64,000 bases of DNA, from positions 191,040,925 through 191,104,924 of the forward strand of contig CM041782.1 of assembly GCA_023374045.1 (NCBI GenBank). The letters are read 5' to 3'. Made by a program: the position numbers and the translations under genes. The first letter of the stretch is position 1, and every line of letters starts with the position of its first letter. Source of the DNA: Limonium bicolor. Taxonomy: Eukaryota > Streptophyta > Magnoliopsida > Caryophyllales > Plumbaginaceae. Below the pieces are notes generated by a model that was given only the letters and a program-made list of their open reading frames with translations, made no database searches and had not been told where the DNA came from. Positions 21,622 to 32,747 of this stretch are shown here, one piece after another.

Positions 21622-23541
21622 AGTAGCAGAACACTGCTACCGGCTTTGTTTTTCAATTCCTTCCTTACCCATCTCTTCCCTAATCTTCCTACATGTAATC
21701 CCACATGATATAATGCCATTTAGGCTTCCTAAAATACCTTAACCCATTCTCCAAATACATTACTCAATCCTAGTTATACTTACACATTTTTCCTCATTTC
21801 TTCCCAACACTTGCATCAGTTTTCATTCTCCCTTTGTTACAGATTTTGTTTCCTCTTCTTATGCTACAGATTTTCATTCAAACTTCTATCCTCCGTTACT
21901 CCCTCAACTAATGCTACTCCTAGCATCCAAGATACATTACTTTACATCCTATTTCCTTCCCATTAACACACTCATTTCCAAATCTGTTTCAAACTATAAA
22001 ACACTCTTCTTAAACTCTCCAAATACTTCATCTTCTTGAACAACTTAAGTCCTTTCATTCCTACACAAAATTTGACATAGTCTCCCCTATATTTTTAACA
22101 TTCTCCACACATTTTTCAGCTCACATATTCTCATTCTCACAACCTGTTTATACAATACATTAACCCACAATTCAACACTACTACAACAACCTAAAATTCC
22201 TGCACATACTCATATACCAATTTTTCCCAAGCTTTTAAAACTCATTTAAAATTCAAAAACTGTTACAATCTCATTACTCATCATACACAATATGCTTACT
22301 ACTCATTCCTCAATTCGTACTCATTTTACTACTCCAAAACTGTTACACTACATACAAAGCAAGCTCAAGGTAAAGGTAATTACCTTGTGTTTCTAGTTTT
22401 CTTTCCTTTCCATTTCCTTCTCTTCCTTTCTTCTCCTTTGTTCTCGGTCCCAATGAGGTTCACACCACCAAGTGCTACAACCCATAACAAAACACAATAC
22501 CATTTAACATTCATTTTCACTCTAACCCTAGAATTTACATGTTTTAGGGTTTGGGAAAGAGTATTACCTTCCAATGGATGAATGAGGTTCTTGACTAGCA
22601 AGAGAACAATATTCCTAGCCCAACAAGAGAGCCAAAATCGGCTGGAACAAAGAGGAACCAAGAGTTCAAAACTGAATTTCTTTAATGCAAACAAGGGCTA
22701 GAAATGATGGATTTTCGAATTTCTTTTTACCTCAAGATGATAAGGAGGTGAAGGTGCTTCTAATGGTGGACTTGAATCTTCGAATGGAGAATACCCACCG
22801 GAATGAAAGTGGTCATTTTCGATTTTCGAAAGGAGGAATGTGTTCTCCTTTGCGAGGGGATTACAATGGTGTAATTTTTGTTGAGTTTGGAGAAGATTTG
22901 AGTGTTCAAAGAGAGGAGAGAAGGAGGGGGCTATAGAGGCTTCAACAAATCGCCATTAGCAAGCTTGAGGAAGAAGAAGTGAAAAAGAGAGAGAGGGGTT
23001 ACGTGAGAGAGAGCAAAGGGAGAGTGAGTTGTGAGGAGAGAGAGTGTCAAATTTACTTTTCTTTACTTATTTATTTTGTCCTCTAGTGAATTAGGAACAA
23101 TAAAGAGAGGGGGAGAGGCTAATAAAATCGGCCCACACACACCCAACCTACAGATTTTTCACTTTTATTTACAAAAGTGGACACACTAAGTTTCTTTATT
23201 TGCATTCTCACCCCACAACTTCCCGGTTGTTACAGTTCTTACTATCCGGTACCCGTTTTCCAGAATTTTCTCGTTTAATTAATTTTATTGGTTCTAAAGC
23301 TCCACTAATATTTATTAGTGACTATTTAGTTGACCAAAATTGTTACGAGTCTATTTGACCCGCTTAAAGTCACGTTTTCCCGGTTTCCTCGAAAAACGCG
23401 CTTAGGTTCGTTATGCTTGAACCCCATTTTAAAGATCCGTTTTCTTCGGGATTTGTTCCCTCGTATTTATTTAAGTATAATTAAGCCTTTAAAAATACAA
23501 TTAGCCTAATTAATCACTGTTTTTAATTACGGGGTATTTCA

Positions 23542-23797
23542 GATCATCTCTCGTATTAGCATCGAGTCCCAATAAATCAGTAATCTACTGTTGGTTGTAA
23601 TTGTCATACCTGTGATGACATTACCGGACTCCTTGGCTTGCGCCATATCTAGGATGCAGATGGTACCCTCCTTTCCATTTTCGTAGCCTGAAGTTATGAA
23701 TCAACGGTATCAACAAACTGAACACATATGCTTGAAGGCATAAAACACTTATTTCATTCATTCAACTGTATTATACAAGGTTACACACTTAGCTACT
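23542..23797 (-). other. Element A sequence between elements B and C
   Basis: Holds B's right target duplication (23542-23546), most of A's intron 5 (to 23609), the protease leader exon (23610-23687) and the end of the long intron that skips AlkB (from 23688). Nothing else is seen. Confidence 0.75.
23610..23687 (-). CDS. pol: Element A protease leader exon
   Basis: A 78-nt exon between an ATAACTTCAG acceptor and a CACAG/GTATGACAA donor, phase 1 at both ends. It encodes about 26 residues (YENGKEGTICILDMAQAKES...) that align with the leader B encodes directly before its protease (CGLGTEGNLSILTEEQAG). Joined upstream to the zinc-knuckle exon (ends 46780) and downstream to 4907, it gives one continuous gag-protease frame. 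The intron between it and 4907 is absent in B and contains the insertion site of B. Confidence 0.68.
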
Positions 23798-23802
23798 GCT
23801 AT
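23798..23802. repeat. Target-site duplication of element C (left)
   Basis: GCTAT recurs at 45901-45905. The left copy precedes TGTGAGCCTCG and the right copy follows GGGTATAACA. Confidence 0.94.
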
Positions 23803-25514
23803 TGTGAGCCTCGATTTTAAACCCTATCCTATGTTGGTTAAAGCTGATTAGGATCTAACCGGGTTTTAGGTCCACTTATAACCTAAGGTTAATAAATATG
23901 TCATATAACAATGATTATTAAAACCTAAGCTAGCTCACTGGAACCTATTATGAGTCGCCACCTAATTTTAACCTAGATCAAATTAGGAAAGGAGAGTTCG
24001 GGTTCGGGGGCTTGATATTCGACTTAATTAGGGTTCAATTACTTTCATTACCCCTAGAAGTTGTTTTTCCTCTACTTAGTTTAATTACGGCTTATTACGA
24101 GTCGTTTTAACCTAAGTGCGCAAGCTTCTGTTTTTTTTTTGTTTTTTAGCATTTTTTGACTGAAAATAAAAGTGAAAGTTGAAATTACCTAAACTAGGGT
24201 TTCAGAGGCAGAATTAGGTCAAATTTTGTTTCCGTCCGTAGCCACGGACCTAATGTCCGTAACCACGGACCCTAGTTAATCTATGTGGAAATAAAAGTCG
24301 AATTAAACAGAAAACAAAAATTTGAAAAGTCCGGGGCCACGGACAGGACGTCCGTAGGCCCGGACATAGTTTAGCAAAACCTAAAATTTTAAAATCCCGC
24401 CGCCGTCCGTGGGTGTCCGTGATCCCGGACCACCCACGGACATGGGTTTTATGGTGGTTCCCGAAGGTGTTTTCGGCTCAAAATTTATGCACGTGTAGCC
24501 TGAAAGGTATACAATTCGTTAGTAATTGAAAGATTGCAGTTTGAAGTCGAATTATGTACGAAACTTGACGAACAAGTAACAAGGCAGAAACAAAAGTAAT
24601 TAGCAATACAGAAGCGTAAAAAGGTTAGTTTGAACCCAAAATTTGACAGAGAGTTAATAAGGTCGTGGAGAGTTAGAAAAGTAGAATCGCAACCTGTTTT
24701 ACCTTCGAATTCAGGAGGATTCTTCACGTCGGGATTCTTCGGAGGCTCCGATGGTGCCGGTTTCGGATTGAGTTCGACCCGAGCTTCTGGTTGTTGATTG
24801 TTGAAGGTGTTCTTCACGTTTTGGAGGTGGTTTGGTTGATGTTTGATGATTGTTGATGTGTTGGGAGTTGAAAAATGTGTTTAGATGGTGATTTCGGTGG
24901 ATTTTTGATGTGATTTTGGTGCTTGGATGTGTAAAAACGTGAAGAGAATGAGACGGCTGCCTTCTTTGAGTGTCTAGGGTTCTTGAGGTTCTGATTTGAT
25001 CATGGGATAAGGTTCCTTATATAGGCTTCCTTAAAGATAGAAAAATCCGGTAAAAATTGAGATTTACCGACGTTTTAGCTCAAGGGCTTCCAAAAGGAAT
25101 TTGATATGAAATTTTACACATGGGTAAAGGATGATATTTCTGAATTTTCTAAAGTGGAATCGAATTTTTTGGATATTGGAATATTTTTAAATTCAATTTC
25201 TCGTCAGATTCAATCAGAAATTGCTAGAAAATTATTGGAAATTCGAAAAATCAAAATTCCAACGCCATTATGCTTCAGATGTCATCCTCTATCATGGGTT
25301 AAAATTTTAAAGCATTTTGAATTGATTTGACCCTTATTTGGAGGAGAGAGAAAGCCTATAGGGGGCTTAAGAGCCTTGAAAAATTACGAAAATGCCCCTG
25401 GAGATGACTAAGCTGTCCCTAGTACTCTGAAATGTGCCGATTGAACTGGGAACCCTCGCTACTAGCCTATTAGTAGAGACTCTCTTCCGGGGGGTTGAAA
25501 TTTTGGGTATAATA
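23803..25514 (-). repeat. Element C 3' LTR
   Basis: 1712 bp, TGTGAGCC...GGGTATAATA (the final CA has become TA). It carries a palindrome array of GTCCGTGG/CCACGGAC type at about 24233-24445 and a minus-strand TATA box, GCCTATATAAGG, at about 25015-25026. Compared with the 5' LTR it lacks about 65 bp of the palindrome array. A 110-codon open stretch near 24485-24817 has no ATG and I do not call it. Confidence 0.92.
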
Positions 25515-25530
25515 GATTGTCCCCCGTCAA
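25515..25530 (-). promoter_or_regulatory. Element C polypurine tract
   Basis: Minus-strand GACGGGGGACAATC directly precedes the LTR. Similar ACTGGGGGCAATC motifs recur inside C near 26743-26757, 26815-26830 and 41836-41850. Confidence 0.65.
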
Positions 25531-25624
25531 CTAGACTTTGTAATGGAAATGAAAAGGCTAGTTGATGCTTGAGTGATACCCCAAAATTTTGGATCTTAAA
25601 AGACCGCACGTGCAATCCGACAAC

Positions 25625-25945
25625 TTGCGTCGAGCTATTCTAAGGCGCTGACTACCTATGAGTAAAGTGGAAGGGTGTCGAGCGGTTCTAAGGTGTCGAC
25701 CACCTAAAGGTAATAATGAAGTAATGTCAGACTATTCTAAGGCGCCGACTACCTATAAGGATGATATGATGTCAAGCTATTCTAAGGTGTTGACTACCTA
25801 TAATGAATGAGATGATGCCAAGCTATTCTAAGGCGCTGGCTACCTATAATGAATGAGATGATGTCAAGCTATTCTAAGGCGCTGACTACCTATAATGAAT
25901 GAAGTGATGTCAAGCTATTCTGAGGCGTTGACTACCTATCAGTGA
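25625..25945. repeat. Tandem repeat in element C, about 45 bp period
   Basis: Seven degenerate copies of AGCTATTCTAAGGCG plus CTGACTACCTATAATG and a short spacer. The last four are spaced very regularly. No coding sense seen. Confidence 0.8.
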
Positions 25946-26014
25946 CTGAAAATTGGTGTTGGGTCGAGTTCTTCTATTCGGGTGAGTTCTGCTGCTCTGG
26001 TGAGTTCTGCTGCT

Positions 26015-26315
26015 CTGGTGAATCTGAATCCTTGGCTGAGAATCTGTATCTCTGAAGAGTTTGTACCTTCGGCTGAGAATCGTATCCCTGAAGAATCTGT
26101 ACCCTCGGCTGAGAATCTGTATCCCTGAAGAATCTGTACCTTCGGCTGAGAATCTGTATCCCTGAAGAATCTGTATCTTCGGCTGAGAATCTGTATCCCT
26201 GAAGAATTTGTACCTTCGGCTGAGAATCCGTATCCTTGAAGAATCTGTACCTTCGGCTGAGAATCTGTATCCCTGAAGAATTTGTACCTTCGGCTGAGAA
26301 TCTGTATCCCTGAAT
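26015..26315. repeat. Tandem repeat in element C, 37 bp period
   Basis: About eight copies of a unit made of AATCTGTACCTTCGGCTGAG and AATCTGTATCCCTGAAG. Because 37 is not a multiple of three, each frame cycles through all three readings. The minus strand is open in two overlapping frames (25939-26403 and 25974-26354), giving the same 37-residue repeat permuted. I regard the openness as a by-product of the unit. Confidence 0.82.
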
Positions 26316-27345
26316 TGTGACGAGGAGTCTCATACGAATAGATGCAATGGTCATGATGAAAGTTGATTATGAAAGTGCCAAACGTGGCAATGAGGATGTG
26401 CATGTCAAAATACGATCAAAGTGTATGTAGGAAATTTGTCCAAAACAAGAAATTGTTGAAAGAGGTGCCAAACGTGGCAGTGTTTGAAGAATAATCTGTT
26501 TAATGAAAAGGAAAGCAAAATTATCATTTCCTGACCATAGACTTCGGACTTGTAATTTATCTCCTAGGAGATGAACATGCCATCGGTGAGGTATGGTGTA
26601 TGATGTAAAGGTAAGGGCTTATGTGGGCCTGTGGTGTTTGATGTGGAGGTAAGGGCTTATGCGGGCCGGTGGTGTGTGATGGTGGTGGTGATGTTTGAGC
26701 TCTGGGTTCCAATTGGTGTTGTCATAGCAATTGTTGGAACCAACAATTGCCCCCAGTATTTTTCCCTTAAGACAATCTGAGCTAGAGTTCATGGCAATCG
26801 ATCGTTCCGATCGATTGCCCCCAGTATTTTCTTTTATCAAACGTGCGAACGAGTCTCGTCCTCACAGGGTCAGGGCTTATGTTTTTATGTGGTGCTTCCT
26901 AACCTACACTCGGCGTGTTTGGTGCTTGCACTCGTTCCTCACCAATAGTCACAACTTCTAGACCATTGAATTCGATATTTGATGGATTTACGCATTTGAT
27001 CTGTTACTTTCACGTGATTGGACACACAACTATCAAGTCGGAAGTCTTTAAAGCTTATAACGTGGCCACGGGGTGTGATGAAGGACAACGGGACCATGGA
27101 GGGATATTTGAGGTATGTGGAGCTTAAGTGGGTGACCAAAGCTGCAACTTGCGTCTTCTCTCAGATTCATCTTCCTTGTCTTGAAGTCGTCTAACTGCTT
27201 CATGTTGACGTTGTTTTTGAGCTTCTGGACTTGGAATTTTGAAGTTGTCCTTTACACCATTTCTCTTTTCGTCTTTTGGATTTCTTCGAGGCACTTCGGT
27301 TTTGCCTCTTTGTTTGATCCTTTCTTGACTTTGCCTTCGGGGTTC
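26316..27345 (-). other. Element C internal region left of element D
   Basis: No convincing gene. It contains two polypurine-like GGGGGCAAT motifs (minus strand) and a CACCACCATCA simple stretch near 26660-26690. TTGTG at 27346-27350 is D's target duplication. Confidence 0.55.
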
Positions 27346-29783
27346 TTGTGTGAAATACCCTAGACCTTGATATGTGGTTTAAATATTAAAATATGGTATG
27401 TAAAGGCTAAAAAGTGCCTTAGGAACATCAGTGAACAATTTAAACCATAGTAAAATGCAATAAAGCACTAAGATACAGTTTGAGCAAAAACATGCTTTAA
27501 GCTTGGAGTGAACTTGGTTAGGACCCAAAGAGCCTACCAAGACTTAATAATATTTAATTATGATTTAATAAGGCTAATTAAGTCCTTAGGAAATTTTGGT
27601 AGACAATGAAACCAAACAAAACACAAGAAAATACCTTAAAGTCAATAAGAGCAAAAATGTGCTCTAAGCTTGGGATAAATTTGTATAAGACCTAATGGTC
27701 GTACCTACACCTTATAAATATGTTAATGAACATATTAAATCAATTACCAAAGAAAACCAAGCTTGAAAACAAGTTAAAACACAAAATGTGCTTTAAGGAG
27801 TCTTAAAGCACGTTTTTGAAAAATTGTCTTGTAAATGAGTTTTGAATGGCTAGATGTCCATCATTACTCTTTAATTAACATGTGTACTATATAGTATCAC
27901 ATTTGGAAGTCTATATCAATGGGAAATCAAAAATTTCACTTCTATGTGCCTTGTTTTTATGAATAGTAACTTTTATAAGCTAGTTTGTAACATATGTTGC
28001 TATAAGTAATTAAATTGGTCAACAAAGACTATTATACCCTTCTAAATATATGGGGGCCGGTTTTTCAAGGTGTGAGTCACCAACTTGTAAAAGAAATCAA
28101 ATAAGGAAAGTAAAGCTTATAAAGTAAAGTACTATTTTGCTTTACACATAAATATCTTAACAAAAGCAAACTTACCTTCATTCTCTCTTTCCTTCTTGTA
28201 TTCCCACGGTTCCTTTCCTCCATTATCTCAAGCTCCATCGGTTATGCTACAGCAAAGCTTCACCATTTCCAACTCCTTTCACTTGTAACTCCTAACTCCA
28301 TGCTCCGAATTTAATTCCGAGACTACCGTTCTCTTAGTTGGAGCAAGCTCTACAACATTGTCTTTTCAAATCATCAAAACCACCATTTCGGTGCCAAGGA
28401 GAACTTCCATGGAAGGAGCTTGAGCTTATATTTTTATGCCTTGTTGATCACCTTTGCTTCAAGGTAAGGAAAAACCAAAGAAAACTCCATTTCCTTCATT
28501 TTTGGTGTTGACCGAAAATGCACCTTGTAATGGTGTCTTCTCTTGTCTTGTTTTAGCTTCATTTGAATCTTCCAAGGGCTAGGAGGAGTCCTCTCTTGAT
28601 ACTCATTCAAGCTCTCTTTCCATTCAAAGGTAAAACAATTACCTCAATGTGTTAAAACAATATATGTAACTAGGGTTTACAATGAGATGAAGCATAATGC
28701 TTGGATACTCATTCTATTATGTGTACATTGTTTAGAAGTTGACAAACAACCAAACATCCTACCAGTTTTACAAGGAAACAAGAAAGAAGTTTGTGAGGAA
28801 AAAGAGGTAAACAAACTATCTCAATGTAGTTTAAATGCCTTAGGAAAATGAGCTTGATTTGCTTAATAAAATACCTAAGGAGCCAATGGTGAATGACCTA
28901 GAGAAATGCTCTCAAGGAGTTTATTAAGGGCATATGTATTGTTGGGTGTATTTGCAGGTCAAAGGCATTACTTATGTGGGAAATTCAGTGTTTAAGGTTT
29001 ATGCAATTTAAGGGCCTAAGAGCCATGTTATTTAAGGGCCTAAGAGCCATGTTATTTAAGGGCCTAAGTGCCAAGCAATTTAAGTTATGCACTATATTGT
29101 GATGTAGTGCTAAATGTGTGAAGTTTGTGTATAAAAATGTGTTTGATGGATTTTAGGTGTTCTTGAATGAAATAAGGTAAAAACCTAAGTGTTTGGATGT
29201 GAGTATATACAAGAGAAGCTATGGCAAAATTTGGAAAAAAATGTGTAAGAAGTTCTAAGTGTTTTAAGTAAGTTTTGGTGAACTAGGAAGTGTTAAAGGG
29301 AACAAATGTTTTACTTGGGAAGAAAACATGTATTAAGGTGATTTAGAGTGATGCAAGGATTTAGGTGTTATCTTGGAAGTTCTAGGAATTCAATATGTGT
29401 TTTTGAGAATGTATTAAAGTCTTGGAGAAGTTTGTTTAAGGTTTAGGAATGTTGATGTACAAGGAAGAAATGATGTTTAGGTAAGATGTGAAAAAGGAGA
29501 TTTAGTTAGTAAGAAAAGAAGTTTGAGAGATGATGTTAAGGTGTAGAGGAAACACCTTGGTATAGTGGTCATTATAGGTGAAATACCACCTAGAAATCTT
29601 AAGTTGAAAACATTCCAAGTGCTAGGAATTTTGTAAGGAATTTATGAATGATAAGATGGTTTTGGTGTGTGATTTAAAGAGTTTAGTACATGGCTAAAGG
29701 TGTGTTTGATGTGCCAAATGATGTTAGAACACATTAGGAGGCTTGAGGAAAAATTTGGAGAAAGCTTGACAATGTATGGGAAG

Positions 29784-29914
29784 TTTCTGCAGCCGACCTA
29801 CCCAGGGGACCGACCCCAGTCTGGGTCGGTCGGGCGGAAACTGTGAACTTAGATGATCTCTGCAGCCGACCTACCGAGGGGGTGGGTCGGTCGGACCTTA
29901 AAAAAATAAAAAAT
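29784..29914 (+). repeat. Palindrome array and A-tract, D 5' LTR
   Basis: Two units starting TTCTGCAGCCGACCTAC or TCTGCAGCCGACCTAC, each closing with GGGTCGGTCGG complementary arms, then an A-rich run at 29899-29914. Copy in the other LTR at 39205-39330. Confidence 0.75.
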
Positions 29915-29979
29915 TAATTTTAAGAATGTTAAGTGGTATTAGTGGTATGCCATTAAGAGAGTATTGATGGTTAGAAAGA

Positions 29980-29991
29980 TAAATATATATG
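29980..29991 (+). promoter_or_regulatory. Candidate TATA box, D 5' LTR
   Basis: AAATATATATGG about 75 bp after the palindrome array, same order as in B and G. Confidence 0.4.
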
Positions 29992-31491
29992 GACTTGAGA
30001 GATTAAGTTAAGTAAGATGATTTAAATGTTAAGGTTATAAAATGATATGTAATGATGGGGATTGATTAGTAATGATGTTATAAGGTTGTTTAAGACATGT
30101 TAGGTGAGTTATAAGGACAATTAAGTAGGTGGAAAGTTGGAGAAAAATGTGAAAGTAAAACAAGTTAAAAATGTGAAGTTATTTAACTAGTTAACAGGGT
30201 TAACTATGAGCTTTAGACTTTAAACAATCATGTTACCCCGATGTTAATGAAAGTAATTGTAATATTACCAGTTGTTCGAGAATTGCTCGAGGAACATAAG
30301 TGGACTCCGGTGACAGGTATGGTTTTCTTGCAACCTGTGTCCTACCGGATTACACCGGCTTGTATGCCAATGTGTTTTTCTATATGTTTGCCACGTTGTA
30401 AGATAAAACATGTAATGAGTTTACAGTAATTCATTTATGAGGCGTGTTCAACTCCGATACCATTTAACCTCGGAAGTGTTAACCTTAGTTAACTGAGTCT
30501 AGGATCACATGAGAGTTCGGTATTCGGATTAAACGACCCGAACCATGGGACGTTCTAACCACGGCTATGCGTGTGTTAATTGTGTGATATGTGTATGTGA
30601 ATGTAGGGATCTCCCTTGTGTGTTTAACCCAGTTGTAATACTGTATGGTTGTAGATGTGATAGACTCCATAGTGGGGTTCTAACTAATATCTAAAAGTAA
30701 GTATGTACTAACAGTGGTGAGGAATCCGGTTTGGCCGGTCGCGCGTTGTTTGGGAGTGGGTATCCTTTTTAGCCTTACCCTTCTCTCTGTTATGGTTGTT
30801 TCCCTCACGGGTTATGATCTCCCATTAGCTTATTCCAAAGCTTAGCTATTCTGACTTATGATCGGTTTAGGGGGAACATGTGTTTGTGTGGTGTGTTCGG
30901 GCCACAAAACCTGAACCATCTTAACTTAAGTTACTCGTCCGACTATTAGGACGGTAATGAGTGTTGTATAACGAGTTTATCATGAGGGTGACATCATTCT
31001 CTAGGCTCACCAGTGAATTAACTATGTTTGGGTCGGCTCCTAAGAGGACCGCACCCGTTTTGTTATGTGTTGTTGATGTAATGCAATTTCTATTGCGATA
31101 TTGTTATGTGCACGTTGAAACGTGAAAAGTGTTGTTATGTGTTGTTATGTGATGTATGTTATACGTTGTAAATTGTGGAGTATGTGGATCATGGATATGA
31201 ATCCCAGTTTGTGATAAGAGGCGTTAAGGATAACCCAATTAATGGGTAAGTGTCGTCTATTAAGGAAGTAGCTCCATTAGAGGAGAAACACTCTAGGGTT
31301 AATGAACACCATGAGTGACTTATCAAGTAGGGATGTGTTATCTGTTTGTTGAGCCCATTGAGGCGAAATGTTATGTGTTGTGTGTTTATAGTTACATGCA
31401 TGATTTAAATATAATCAACCGCATGCTAAGACGACAATGTAGTTGTGGCCCGGTAGCATGTGGGCTGCGGGATTACCATACCAGCAAAGGT

Positions 31492-31538
31492 GCTGAGCCC
31501 CTTGGGGGCCACCCTTTCTCTTCTTTTTCCTATTTTAG
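31492..31538 (+). promoter_or_regulatory. U5 twin-hairpin, T-tract, AG module (D 5' LTR)
   Basis: CAGC...GCTG, then GCCCC-TT-GGGGGC, a long C/T-rich tract and ATTTTAG/GTACAAG. The 3' LTR copy (40878-40933) ends ATTTCAG/GTACAAG. Confidence 0.5.
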
Positions 31539-31899
31539 GTACAAGGAGCTGGAAGCCGTTCGAGAGTGGGACGGGGTAGTCGTTGTACATGGGTAATCGT
31601 TTAAGTTGTATATATACAGTAGGTGTAGTAAGACCGAAATTGTTATCGGCATTAGTTTGTGAATACTCGGTACAGTTGGAAGGTGCATGTTGTTTCTATT
31701 GTTAATGGAAGGGTCAGTAATGTGTAGTCGCTCGGGAATCTAGTCCATCAGACCGGTACAATGTATATGTAATAGCCTTGTTAGCCACGTGGGTGGTTAA
31801 CGGTGTGTAACACCAACGAGTTAAGTAATGTGATGAAGTCTGTTTTTCCGCTGCAGTTTATTGTAAGTGTGTTAATGTTGGATGGGGTGTTACAAAAAG

Positions 31900-31927
31900 T
31901 GGTATCAGAGTGAAGTATCGCTCTGAT
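31900..31927 (+). promoter_or_regulatory. Element D primer-binding site with overlapping hairpin
   Basis: TGGTATCAGAG starts six bases after the LTR end. Hairpin arms ATCAGAGTGA and TCGCTCTGAT pair over 10 bp, with one G-U wobble in RNA, and the loop is AGTA. Confidence 0.87.
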
Positions 31928-32727
31928 GACTAAATTACCGAGCTTAGGAAGTACCGAGTTAGGATTTTAGTACTTTGGGTTAAGGGTTGAGTGATAGTGT
32001 GAGAGATACGCTAGATAGGTATTATCAGTGTGTACTGGAAACCTACAGTGACCAACCCACCCTCCACAATCCCTGTTTTATAACTTGGGAAAGAACGCCA
32101 GAGAGATGGAAGTCCACTCTTACTCGGGAATACCTGATCTGGCTGTTATTAAATACCTCTAAAGGTACGGAGAACCTGTCATACAGTAGATCCCGAAAAA
32201 TGGGAATCCCGGAGACGGTTTCCACCTGAATAATGTTAACCACATTAATAGCGAAGAATGAAGAATCTTGTGTATAGAAGAATAGAATTTCCGGCAACCT
32301 GGGTCGACATGCCGAGCAGTCGAGAATAACCAGCTTGCAACGCACCGACCGTGCAACAGGCAAGAAGTGGATTAATAAAACCCGAGACGAGTGTCTACGG
32401 GACCACAGTTGATAAATAATACACCAACGGTATACTAACCGACAAAGGAACTACAACGTAGCGCCCAAACATGGACAAATCTCAGTAACCACGACAAATA
32501 CGTGGAACGGGCTACGAAGAGGAAACAATACAAAAGAAAAGGGGGTCTCCCAGAGTGGGAAACACCCTAATTGATGATCATCATGTGAGGACAGTGAGAA
32601 GTCACCTAGAGGAGTTATTATCAAGACAGTAAGATCAGTGAGGGCCAACAAGGCCACTGATGACAGTGCGAGTAAGAACAATACCACAACCAGTATGTGT
32701 GCTTAACCAATAGCCAGTTAGCATGGC

Positions 32728-32747
32728 GCACTTGCTATAGCAAGTGC
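32728..32747. repeat. Perfect 20-base palindrome, D internal
   Basis: GCACTTGC-TATA-GCAAGTGC. Element E has the same at 61473-61492 with loop CATA, at a similar distance from its LTR (about 830 versus 880 bp). Confidence 0.8.

Larger units (their letters stand above)
4917..23541 (-). mobile_element. Element B: Tekay/Del-type Ty3/gypsy retrotransposon with AlkB
   Basis: This is a complete minus-strand element with 3' LTR 4917-8904, internal region 8905-15538 and 5' LTR 15539-23541. The 5' LTR is itself interrupted by a solo LTR. The element has the iMet-type PBS, a polypurine tract, gag, an AlkB exon and pol in that order on the minus strand. Gag and pol carry several frameshifts and stops, so it is dead as sequenced. 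It sits in the 3' end of a 72-bp intron of element A and is therefore younger than A. Confidence 0.95.
15539..23541 (-). repeat. Element B 5' LTR, interrupted by solo LTR G
   Basis: Pieces 15539-16100 and 20130-23541 together match the 3' LTR over about 3.97 kb. As the promoter-bearing LTR it would start transcription near 21.2 kb and read left, straight into the inverted LTR G. The part around 22200-22420 shows a cluster of 1-3 nt deletions relative to the other LTR. Confidence 0.93.
27351..31894 (+). repeat. Element D 5' LTR
   Basis: 4544 bp from TGAAATACCC to GGGGTGTTACA. It includes a short tandem repeat (TTTAAGGGCCTAAGAGCCATG, three copies, about 29005-29080), the palindrome array, a TATA-like box, a conserved block at about 30300-30420 and the U5 module. 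Many short ORFs, none supported. Confidence 0.95.

Noticed and set aside
24485..24817. 110-codon ORF in both LTRs of C (also 44872-45204)
   Set aside because: No ATG at its start, duplicated only because LTRs are, no recognised motif.
25939..26403. 154-codon repeat protein
   Set aside because: The frame is a translation of the 37-bp tandem repeat and is equally open in another frame; no independent evidence for coding.
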